Of a DNA stretch of 64,000 nucleotides, positions 7,075 through 14,506 are shown in pieces. The stretch is from Nitrospira sp. ST-bin5. Its GTDB lineage: Bacteria > Nitrospirota > Nitrospiria > Nitrospirales > Nitrospiraceae. Where the stretch lies: the NCBI GenBank assembly GCA_002083555.1, contig MSXN01000014.1, positions 1 to 64,000 of the forward strand. Reading direction: 5' to 3'. The stretch's first letter is position 1. Each line of letters starts with the position of its first letter. A model generated the notes under the pieces. That model was not told the DNA's origin. It did not search any database and saw only the letters and a program-made list of their open reading frames with translations. Both the position numbers and the translations under genes were made by a program.

Positions 7075-7880
7075 CGCAGCATCTCAACAGGGAGGAAGGA
7101 CTGGATCTCTTCAACCGCAGCTAACCGATCCTGAGCATCCAAAACAGGCGCACTGCTTCGAGCGGGAAACTCGCTGTAGGTTTTGCCATTGAGAGTTCGT
7201 CCTGTCTCACTTTTTCGGACGCCACCCCATTGCTTGAAGAAGAAAGGAACTTGAGCACGTCTGCACAGATCACGGATCGAAAGCACCCACTCTTTGGCCA
7301 TTGGCCTTGCGCCAGGACCACTTTCTCCACCGACGATAACCCAACTAATACCCTTGAGGCTAAAAGCGCCAAGGTTTTCAATCAACGGCTCGATCGACAG
7401 GAACCGGACTTGCGCCGGAGCCTCGCGCAGGTGTTCGAGACGGGGTAGCCCGTGTTTCCTATTTTCGACGCTAACGCCCCACCAAATGTTTCTCTGACTC
7501 GAGGCGAATCGCAGCTTCCCGTTAAGCAAATCCAGCATCCGCTCCGAGCGTTTAGTCAAAACCTGATAAGTGTGCCAGTTGGCCAATCGCATGACACGGG
7601 CAACATTGACGATATATTCATCAGGAACTTGTTCGTGGAACAAGTCACTCATTGAATTGACGAAAATCATTTTAGGGGTTCGCCACCGCAAAGGTTCAGC
7701 AAGCTTCTCTGGAACCAAGCGCAGATCAAACCCTTGCTCAAAAGGGTGTCCAGGTACACCGCGAAAGCGTTCAGCAAATGTCTCGGCGTAGCAATTCAGG
7801 CAGCCTGGGCTGACTTTGGAGCACCCTCGTACCGGGTTCCACGTGGCATCCGTCCATTCAATTTTCGAGTTGTCACTCAC
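7071..7880 (-). CDS. Three-Cys-motif (Gp37/Gp68, DUF5131) protein
   Basis: A 269-residue DUF5131 protein. The N-terminus IEWTDATWNPVRGCSKVSPGC then LNCYAE carries the C-x6-C-x2-C motif that gives the family its name and resembles a radical-SAM-type iron-sulfur site. Conserved MIFVNSMSDLFHEQVP, YQVLTKRSERM, WWGVSVENR, RFLSIEPLIE and WVIVGGESGPGARPM follow. It starts with GTG at 7880. Found on phages and defence islands beside TcmP; the reaction is unknown. Confidence 0.9.
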   Translation of the reverse strand: MSDNSKIEWTDATWNPVRGCSKVSPGCLNCYAETFAERFRGVPGHPFEQGFDLRLVPEKLAEPLRWRTPKMIFVNSMSDLFHEQVPDEYIVNVARVMRLANWHTYQVLTKRSERMLDLLNGKLRFASSQRNIWWGVSVENRKHGLPRLEHLREAPAQVRFLSIEPLIENLGAFSLKGISWVIVGGESGPGARPMAKEWVLSIRDLCRRAQVPFFFKQWGGVRKSETGRTLNGKTYSEFPARSSAPVLDAQDRLAAVEEIQSFLPVEMLR

Positions 7881-7916
7881 AGAGAAATTCCTCAGAAGAC
7901 TTGAAACTACTTGCCG

Positions 7917-8027
7917 CTATTCTAATACGTTTACCTTTTCGAATAACAGTAGGCCGCCCATCCCGTCGTCATGGATGACGTTCCAGCAGTTCCAGAGATT
8001 TTGAACAATGGCTGACGTATTGGTCAT
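7917..8027 (-). pseudogene. hsdM 5' remnant
   Basis: Three bases after the stop of the coiled-coil gene, an ATG at 8027 opens a 36-codon frame: MTNTSAIVQNLWNCWNVIHD then DGMGG before a stop at 7917. This clearly matches the first 25 residues of the intact HsdM (S-x-x-I-x-x-LWN-x-x-NV-x-x-DDGM) but is diverged, so it is the stub of a different hsdM allele that once stood here. The three-Cys/tcmP/hsdM cassette has replaced the rest. Confidence 0.8.
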
Positions 8028-8030
8028 TGA

Positions 8031-9068
8031 TTAGCCTGACACCGTAGGGCGAACTCCACCTGGTGCTACATTTACCAAAGAAAGGCTTCCGCCCTCGCCA
8101 CCTTCAGTTCTTGCAAAACCGGTTGACTGGGGTGAAAAGATACAATCTGCCGCCTTTGCAAGCACGACGTCCCTGCTAGCCTCTTCACCGCCAGCCTTCA
8201 CAAGCGCAGTGTACGTAGCTAATGCGTTCTGTCGATGTCGATTTACTACGGAATTGTGACGATGAGCCACATAGTTTTTTGCTGATAGAATCAGGAAGTA
8301 CGAGATGGTGACAAAAATAAGAATCTTGCTCGCAGCCAGCTGTATCGTATCGTAAAGATTTCCTGGCACCAAGAAGGGAATCTTGTGAAGAACAAGCGTC
8401 GCCGCTGCGTATACGGTAAGTCCGACGGTAAGCCAGACAGTCCGCTTTAACCAGATCGTCGACTCCCTATCGTGACTATCAGCTTCATTCTTAAAGTAGA
8501 TGGCTTGCTGCGAGACACCCTGTTCTTCAGCAACTTTACGTACTGCCTGAAGGATCGCGTCAGCATCCTTCTTCCGTTTCTCTAGCTCATGTTGGAGTTC
8601 AGTGGCGCGGTCTGTAACGTTTTGGATTAGACTACGAGCCTCGCGTTCTAGCTTACTAAAATCAGTCGACTTTCTAACTGCGTAAGAAATTAAAGGATGC
8701 AACTGCTGGAAGGTTGGATCATATGCCTGGGTTACGTGGATTATGCGGGCATCCCGTTCCGCCTTTGGCATTCCAGGTTCGAATTTTAGGATTGCATCAA
8801 GAAGGTTGAAATCGTTATCTGCCTGTTGCTGAATTGTGCGTAGGAAGTTGTTTGGCAGCTGATCCAAAACTTCCCCCGGAAGCTGACGATAAAGATCAAT
8901 TAATCGCGTGGCCGGATCCACAGCATCAGTGAAGTTAAGAGCGGTTCCAAGGACATCCACTCTCGGAAGAGTAGTCACATCGAAGCCTTGCATCCGCTCC
9001 AGAGACTTTTTGGATTGCTCAATGTACTTTTGCCTTTCAGCATCTTGACTCATATGCAGTCCTTTCAT
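8031..9068 (-). CDS. Coiled-coil protein with two membrane helices
   Basis: A 345-residue protein of unknown family. Residues about 130-190 are charged and heptad-like (FSKLEREARSLIQNVTDRAT, LQHELEKRKKDADAILQAVR); two hydrophobic segments follow (TVWLTVGLTVYAAATLVLH and ILIFVTISYFLILSA), then a basic region (RHRQNALATYTALVKAG). Its start overlaps the end of hsdS by 32 bases, so it is part of the operon. Likely an inner-membrane accessory factor of the restriction island. An internal ATG at 9053 (MSQDAERQKY) is an alternative start. Confidence 0.75.
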   Translation of the reverse strand: MKGLHMSQDAERQKYIEQSKKSLERMQGFDVTTLPRVDVLGTALNFTDAVDPATRLIDLYRQLPGEVLDQLPNNFLRTIQQQADNDFNLLDAILKFEPGMPKAERDARIIHVTQAYDPTFQQLHPLISYAVRKSTDFSKLEREARSLIQNVTDRATELQHELEKRKKDADAILQAVRKVAEEQGVSQQAIYFKNEADSHDRESTIWLKRTVWLTVGLTVYAAATLVLHKIPFLVPGNLYDTIQLAASKILIFVTISYFLILSAKNYVAHRHNSVVNRHRQNALATYTALVKAGGEEASRDVVLAKAADCIFSPQSTGFARTEGGEGGSLSLVNVAPGGVRPTVSG

Positions 9069-10464
9069 TGGATGAAATCACGTCCCCCGATAAAAGGTCA
9101 CCATTAAACGCGCGTTGCAGTATGGACTGCCGCAGGCGGTTGGCGCGCGTGAGGTTGGCTTGGACGGCAGCTTCGAGTTCCTCGATGACGGACAGGCGGC
9201 GCTCGACTTCTTCAATAATTGTCTCTTGTTCGGGAAGCGGCGGTAAGGGAATTTGTAACGTGCGAAGATCTCCAAGGTAGAGATGTGGCTGGGCTGTCGA
9301 TCCAGACGCCTGCCGCATACGCAATTGCCAGTCTGGTGAATTAAGAACTATTTGAAGAAACTTTGGCGTCATTCCACATTCGACCAGCCTAATTCCGGCA
9401 AGGTTGCGATCCGCGCTGAATGTTATTCCCGCTGGAACAATGGCTGTTTGGCCAACTGTTCCCACACAAGTTACGATGAAATCTCCAGGCTGTGGTTCAA
9501 ACCGGGATCGAGTACGCTCATAATCTAGTAGTGAAATGTAAGAGCAGTCTTCGAATGAAATTCGCCAGCCCTTAATGTGTTTAGCAGTAAGGTGCGGGAC
9601 TCCCTCAGGGACTCGTTTAGGGGGATTATGATCACCGTCTGTGACAAGGCTCGATAGCTGATCGATGGAGGCCAACATCCAAGGATCCGGCAATGGCCCA
9701 ATGATGTTCGTTTCAGGTTGAGCAGGTTCCTTGTACTTCCCTCTGCCACGCCACTTCACACGCCGTTCAGCCAGGATGCGTTCAAGGAGTTTGCTGGCTG
9801 GTTCGACGTTGGGATGAGCCTTGCGCCAGTCTTCGGTCAACTTCCCTTCAACGGCGGCTTTGAGAACGGAAGCTTTGAAGCGTTTGAGGTTGGCCTTGAC
9901 GCGCTTGAGGTTGGCGACGGCTTCGTCGAGGCGGGAGAATTGCTTTTCGATCTCCGCGACGAGCCTCTGTTGAACCTCTATCGGAGGTAGCGGCAACGGG
10001 ATTTCTTCGATCGACTTGGACGAAAGATGCTTAACTGTTACTGACGAAGTGACATCGTTAATGGCCTTCAGATATCCGGGCAACGTATAGTCGAGAAACT
10101 TGGGCAGGTAAATGTCGGACTTGAGCGTGATCTTGCAGACTCGCTGATTCAAAAGACCACGGGGCCCACGCCAGCGGGCACAATTGAAGTCCCCGTCCAT
10201 CCCAACAAGCAAATCACCAGGCTCCACAACATAACGAGGGTCGTACTCGCCTAGATAAGTGGTCTCTGATCGGTCCTTTCCGACATCGCGAATACGTATC
10301 AAAGGCACTCCACCGCTATTCGAGAATTCTGAGGATTTGAAGGCGAACCCGTTTAATACTGTCGCAATGTCTCCCAACAGCACGCGCCCCCACGACTCAT
10401 GCTTCCCGAGCAATCGGTTGCTACTTCTTTCTACGATTTCCGCAAGAGGAACTGTTAATGCCAT
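9037..10464 (-). CDS. hsdS: Type I restriction-modification specificity subunit
   Basis: A 475-residue HsdS with two target-recognition domains. The first ends at IPLPLPPIEVQQRLVAEIEK followed by a helical spacer (FSRLDEAVANLKRVKANLKRFKASVLKAAVEGKL); the second ends at IPLPPLPEQETIIEEVERRL followed by the distal helix (NLTRANRLRQSILQRAFNGDL). Each TRD reads one half of a bipartite DNA site, and the helices set the spacing and bind HsdM. Starts two bases after hsdR ends. Confidence 0.96.
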   Translation of the reverse strand: MALTVPLAEIVERSSNRLLGKHESWGRVLLGDIATVLNGFAFKSSEFSNSGGVPLIRIRDVGKDRSETTYLGEYDPRYVVEPGDLLVGMDGDFNCARWRGPRGLLNQRVCKITLKSDIYLPKFLDYTLPGYLKAINDVTSSVTVKHLSSKSIEEIPLPLPPIEVQQRLVAEIEKQFSRLDEAVANLKRVKANLKRFKASVLKAAVEGKLTEDWRKAHPNVEPASKLLERILAERRVKWRGRGKYKEPAQPETNIIGPLPDPWMLASIDQLSSLVTDGDHNPPKRVPEGVPHLTAKHIKGWRISFEDCSYISLLDYERTRSRFEPQPGDFIVTCVGTVGQTAIVPAGITFSADRNLAGIRLVECGMTPKFLQIVLNSPDWQLRMRQASGSTAQPHLYLGDLRTLQIPLPPLPEQETIIEEVERRLSVIEELEAAVQANLTRANRLRQSILQRAFNGDLLSGDVISSNERTAYESRC

Positions 10465-10466
10465 TG

Positions 10467-13274
10467 CTATGCCGCTAACGCCCTATTCAGCTCTTCAATC
10501 ATCTTGTTCAGCTCAGCCCCAAAGATCTGATGCACCTTCCCAAGCCCACCTTCCTGAGCGAACGGCGCATACTCGAAATCGTCCGGCTCCACCACAAGAT
10601 TCGCGGCTACATGGTCGCGGATCATCTCCAGCCAGTGGCGCTGTTCGTCCGTAAACTTCTTTCCTCGACTCTCTTGCTCCCCTAACCACGCCTTGAAGTT
10701 GGCGCTGACCTTCTCAGGGAACGGCACCAACTCGTTGTCCTGATGCGTGGCGAAGCGAACGAGGGAGACCAGATCGGTGAGGATGCGTTTGCCGCTCGCG
10801 CCTTTGACCTTCGACTTTTCCAGCGCCGCATAGGCCTGCCAGAGTTGGGACTCGTTCCAGAGGTAGGGCGGCTTTTCGATGGCGTTGGCCAAATCCTTGA
10901 TGTCCTCGAACTTCAGCCGCTGCTTATACGGCTTGCTGTAGAGCACTTGCAGGGCGGTGATTTCGTCTTTGTGCTGGGCGATAAACTGTTCGAACGACTG
11001 CACGATGGTGCGGGCACGCGCTAACGCGTCGGCGCTGAAACCTGCTTCGATGACTTGATCCTGGCTGACATGATCAATCGTCAGCTCGTTCTTCTTTTTG
11101 ATCTCGCTCAGGAGTTCGCGGAATTTCGGATCTTGAAACGGCTTGGCCGCTTCTTGAATTAACTTGGTAGCGACCTGCTGAATCTGCTGTTCAGTCGGCT
11201 TGCTCGTACCAAATTGCTGTGTGGCTCGCTCCTCCTGCCGATCCGGATTGACCGCTTCCACGAGACTGCGGCTCAGGTCTTTGAGTGAGAGCCCCCCGCT
11301 GGCTTTGCTGATGGCCTGTTCATCGGCCTTCGTAATCCGGTGCTCCATACGGGCCAGCCGTCCGGCGATGCTGGTGAGTACATCTTCTTCCGTGTTCCCC
11401 AGTGCCACGGCTTGGAGCAGCTTCTCAAAGGCGACGCTAGGCTTTTTCTCCATCGGCCGCGCATCGGTCTTGTCTTGTTCGCAGACGCCGACGGTATCGA
11501 CAATGACAAAGTGGTCTTTGGTCGTGGCGTCGGGCGTGACGGCCTTCAGATCGTCCGGCTTGATGACACGAACACCCCGGCCTTTCATCTGCTCGAAGAA
11601 GGTGCGGGATTTGACCGCGCGCATGAAGACGACGATCTCGACCGGCTTGATGTCGGTGCCGGTAGCAATCATATCCACGGTGACGGCGATGCGCGGATGG
11701 TAGCTGTTGCGAAAGGCCTTGATGAGCTCCTTGGGAGTCACCCCGGTGGTGCGATAGGTAATCTTCTGCGCGAAGTCGTTGCCCTTGCCGAACTCCTCAC
11801 GGAGGATTTCGACGATGTTCTCCGCATGGGCGTCGTCCTTGGCGAAGATGAGGGTCTTGGGCACTTCGGTGCGGCCGGGAAAGATGTCGGTAAAGAGCTT
11901 GTCCCGGAAAGCTTTGACGATGGTGCGGATCTGGTCCGGGGCGACCACGTCGCGGTCGAGCTGGTCGGGATCATAGGCGAAGTCGTCGTCAAGTCTCTCC
12001 CAACGCTTCGTCCGCGTCTCCCGATTCATCAATTGCACGCTATACCCCGCCTCCACTTTGGACCCTGCCTGCGTAATGGCGGTGCGGATGCGGTACACGT
12101 CGTAGTTCACGTTGACGCCGTCGGCTACGGCCTGCTCGTGGTTGTACTCCATGACTAGGTTCTGGTTGAAGAAGCCGAAGGTCTGCTTGTTGGGCGTGGC
12201 GGTGAGGCCGATGAGGTGAGCATCGAAGTATTCCAGCACCTGCGCCCAGAGGTTGTAGATAGACCGGTGGCATTCGTCGGTGACGATGATGTCGAAGGTT
12301 TCAATCGGAATGGCCGGGTTATAGTCCAGCGGCTCGGGTTTCTTGAAGAGCCGTTCGAGGCCGGAGACAGAAGCTTCTTCGTCTTCGTCCGACAGCTCTC
12401 GCCCCTTGAGCATGGAATACATGCGCTGGATGGTGCTGATGCAGACGCGCGCGGTGGTATCGAGCGTGTTGCCCGCCAGCCGCTGGACGATGAACTCTTC
12501 CGTAAACTTGAAGTTGTTGTAGGGCGAGACGTACTGCTGGAATTCCTTGAGCGTCTGGTCGCCGAGGTTGCCGCGATCAACGAGAAAGAGCACGCGCTTC
12601 GCCCCGCCGAACTTGATCAGCCGATAGATGAAGTTGATGGCAGTGAAGGTCTTACCGCTGCCGGTGGCCATTTGGATGAGGGAGCGCGGACGATCCTGGG
12701 CCAGCGACTTTTCGAGATTATTGATAGCAGTAACCTGCGCGGGCCAAAGGCCGGCGGTGCTGAGTGATGGCAACGTTCTCAGTCGCCCACGAAGCGTCGG
12801 TGCTGCTTCTGCTGCGAGCGATGCGCCATGCAGATCTCTAGGAGCATCGTTATGCTTCGGGATGAAGGCCGCGAGCGCATCGGGTCGGTGAAAACTGAAC
12901 ACTGGGCGGCTGCGAGGCTGGGGATCGAGGCCGTTCGTGAATCGCGTTTCCACGCCGGTGCTCTGATACAAAAATGGTAATGGCCGGATATGAGCGAGTA
13001 AGTCGGCAGGGAGCCCCTTACTGTACTTCTCGGCCTGAACTTCCACGCCGACTAAGGGAAACCCTTCCTTCTTCGCCTCAATCACTCCCGCGGCTTGGCC
13101 GTCTATATAAAGGAGATAGTCCGCGAAGCCGTGCCCGCTCACGAGGGGGAAATTTCTAAGGACCACTCCCCGTCCGGCATGAAGATGTGCGCTCTTATAA
13201 TCTTGAACTTTCCAGCCAGCCTGCTCCAGTGCCTGGTCAATATGCTCGCGAGCCTGATCTTCGGGAGTGGGCAT
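10467..13274 (-). CDS. hsdR: Type I restriction endonuclease/translocase subunit
   Basis: A 935-residue HsdR (EcoEI-like architecture). N-terminal nuclease motif: DYLLYIDGQAAGVIEAKKEG (D...E-x-K). SF2 motor motifs: Walker A ATGSGKT, DEAD-box-type DECHRS, GLTATP, and motif VI-like FFEQMKGRGVR after GTDIKPVEIVVFMRAV. It translocates DNA with the HsdM/HsdS core and cleaves unmethylated DNA. It is first in the minus-strand operon. The C-terminal helical region (residues ~640-930) docks to the methylase. Confidence 0.96.
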   Translation of the reverse strand: MPTPEDQAREHIDQALEQAGWKVQDYKSAHLHAGRGVVLRNFPLVSGHGFADYLLYIDGQAAGVIEAKKEGFPLVGVEVQAEKYSKGLPADLLAHIRPLPFLYQSTGVETRFTNGLDPQPRSRPVFSFHRPDALAAFIPKHNDAPRDLHGASLAAEAAPTLRGRLRTLPSLSTAGLWPAQVTAINNLEKSLAQDRPRSLIQMATGSGKTFTAINFIYRLIKFGGAKRVLFLVDRGNLGDQTLKEFQQYVSPYNNFKFTEEFIVQRLAGNTLDTTARVCISTIQRMYSMLKGRELSDEDEEASVSGLERLFKKPEPLDYNPAIPIETFDIIVTDECHRSIYNLWAQVLEYFDAHLIGLTATPNKQTFGFFNQNLVMEYNHEQAVADGVNVNYDVYRIRTAITQAGSKVEAGYSVQLMNRETRTKRWERLDDDFAYDPDQLDRDVVAPDQIRTIVKAFRDKLFTDIFPGRTEVPKTLIFAKDDAHAENIVEILREEFGKGNDFAQKITYRTTGVTPKELIKAFRNSYHPRIAVTVDMIATGTDIKPVEIVVFMRAVKSRTFFEQMKGRGVRVIKPDDLKAVTPDATTKDHFVIVDTVGVCEQDKTDARPMEKKPSVAFEKLLQAVALGNTEEDVLTSIAGRLARMEHRITKADEQAISKASGGLSLKDLSRSLVEAVNPDRQEERATQQFGTSKPTEQQIQQVATKLIQEAAKPFQDPKFRELLSEIKKKNELTIDHVSQDQVIEAGFSADALARARTIVQSFEQFIAQHKDEITALQVLYSKPYKQRLKFEDIKDLANAIEKPPYLWNESQLWQAYAALEKSKVKGASGKRILTDLVSLVRFATHQDNELVPFPEKVSANFKAWLGEQESRGKKFTDEQRHWLEMIRDHVAANLVVEPDDFEYAPFAQEGGLGKVHQIFGAELNKMIEELNRALAA

Positions 13275-13423
13275 GGGGCGCAGAATACCCTGTTATTGCC
13301 AGGAAATCACCCCGCCTTTGGGGGAACAAACCCTTGGTATTCCGTCGCTTGTACTGGTAGTCCTACTAGGGCCATGACCGCCTCGTGCTATGTACGATCA
13401 CCTCATTGCCCTTCTTCAATCCT
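13275..13423. other. hsdR upstream region
   Basis: Non-coding stretch that should hold the promoter of the hsdRS operon. No clear -35/-10 pair, gene or repeat is recognised by eye. Confidence 0.4.
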
Positions 13424-13555
13424 TCACCCTCTCCCATAAGGATTGTTCGGCGAGTCAGGCCTGAACGGACTTCCTACGCCAAATTGGTTGTTCAGCGAGT
13501 CGGGTGAGAAGGGCGAGCCGTAGCGGCCGAACTGGCTGCTGGTCGAAGCGCCAGC
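13424..13555 (-). pseudogene. 3' remnant of an Asn/Pro-rich repeat protein
   Basis: On the minus strand a frame without a start reads FGRYGSPFSPDSLNNQFG then VGSPFRPDSPNNPYGRG before a stop at 13424. The unit G-x-G-S-P-F-x-P-D-S-x-N-N-x-(F/Y)-G is repeated twice. Composition and repeat style recall the four Asn-Pro copies at the left of the window but the unit differs. Upstream stop codons leave only this C-terminal end. Confidence 0.55.
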
Positions 13556-13616
13556 TATTTAGGGGGTTAGACGAAAACAGGCGGCAGAGAACTCTGCCAT
13601 CACGTGACACCCCGGT

Positions 13617-13994
13617 TCACAGAGACGGATTGGATTGCGGAGGGCGCCGCACTCGAATCTTCCGATCCGTCACGACGACAAAACACCCCTGCCATCCTTC
13701 AACATCTTCAGTTTGGAATGCGGCTTGGATTCTTTGGATGAGTACGCGCCGGCTCGGATCTCGTAGACGCACGATCATCAATCCACGATGATGACCGGGC
13801 GCATATCGGCGGATATCCGAAAAGTCGAGGTCCTGTGTGATTAGAAAGCGCTGAGCCTGCTGGGCGGCGTCCCAGATGGTCTGATCGTCCCTGCCGGTCA
13901 ACCCTTCCTGTGGCACTGTATCGACATCGTGAGACAGGTCCTTGAGGACCGCCTGCAATTGAGCAGGGATGTTTTCATCCAATTTGAGGTTCAC
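13617..13994 (-). CDS. DUF5615 PIN-like toxin candidate (second pair)
   Basis: A 125-residue DUF5615 protein, MNLKLDENIPAQLQAVLKDL with the canonical LDENIP motif, RDDQTIWDAAQQAQRFLITQ and DLDFSDIRRYAPGHHRGL, all acidic positions of the PIN-like nuclease site present. It is closer to the family consensus than the copy at 365-733 and the two are clearly diverged, so they are not a recent duplication. GTG start at 13994 overlaps the DUF433 gene by four bases. Confidence 0.88.
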   Translation of the reverse strand: MNLKLDENIPAQLQAVLKDLSHDVDTVPQEGLTGRDDQTIWDAAQQAQRFLITQDLDFSDIRRYAPGHHRGLMIVRLRDPSRRVLIQRIQAAFQTEDVEGWQGCFVVVTDRKIRVRRPPQSNPSL

Positions 13995-14230
13995 GCAACG
14001 TCCGGCACGCTCTGAAGCGGAAGGTCTTCCTCTGCCGATGCCGCGGCAAATGCCACAATCGCCCGTATATCCTCTTCCTTGAGAGTCGGAAAGGCCTGCA
14101 ACAGTTCCTGGACGCTATCTCCTTCAGCCAGGCTGGCCAGGATAGTGCGGACGGTCACCCGCGTGCCCTTTACCAGCGGTTCCCCCCCGCATACCTTCGG
14201 ATCGCGCACGATGTATTGGCGGTAATCCAT
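13991..14230 (-). CDS. DUF433 antitoxin candidate (second pair)
   Basis: A 79-residue DUF433 protein: MDYRQYIVRDPKVCGGEPLV, KGTRVTVRTILASLAEGDSV, LLQAFPTLKEEDIRAIVAFA. The ATG at 14230 has GGAGG a few bases upstream and gives the family's usual length; the upstream in-frame start at 14305 adds a low-complexity extension. Coupled to the downstream DUF5615 gene (GTGA overlap). Confidence 0.88.
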   Translation of the reverse strand: MDYRQYIVRDPKVCGGEPLVKGTRVTVRTILASLAEGDSVQELLQAFPTLKEEDIRAIVAFAAASAEEDLPLQSVPDVA

Positions 14231-14506
14231 GGCTCCTCCTCTGTCCTCTGTCCTCTGGACCCTGCGAGCTGCCAAAAGTATAGCCAAGATCCCAGGAGAA
14301 GTCATTCCTCGATCTCTTGTACTTGTACCATTGGATCAGATCTCTAATTCTCTTACCAGGCTAGGATGCCACAACTGCTTCCTTCGGGGAAATTCCGCTC
14401 TTTCAGGATTAAGCAGCGAGCCATCGGCTTGCCTGGTGCAGAGCCCACTCTCCTCGATTCGCGTTTTCCGCTTTCATCTATTCAAGTGACGCTTTAGGAT
14501 AGGCCT

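Noticed and set aside
11340..12767. Plus-strand frames of 180-270 codons over hsdR
   Set aside because: They are antisense to conserved helicase motifs and contain no recognisable domain.
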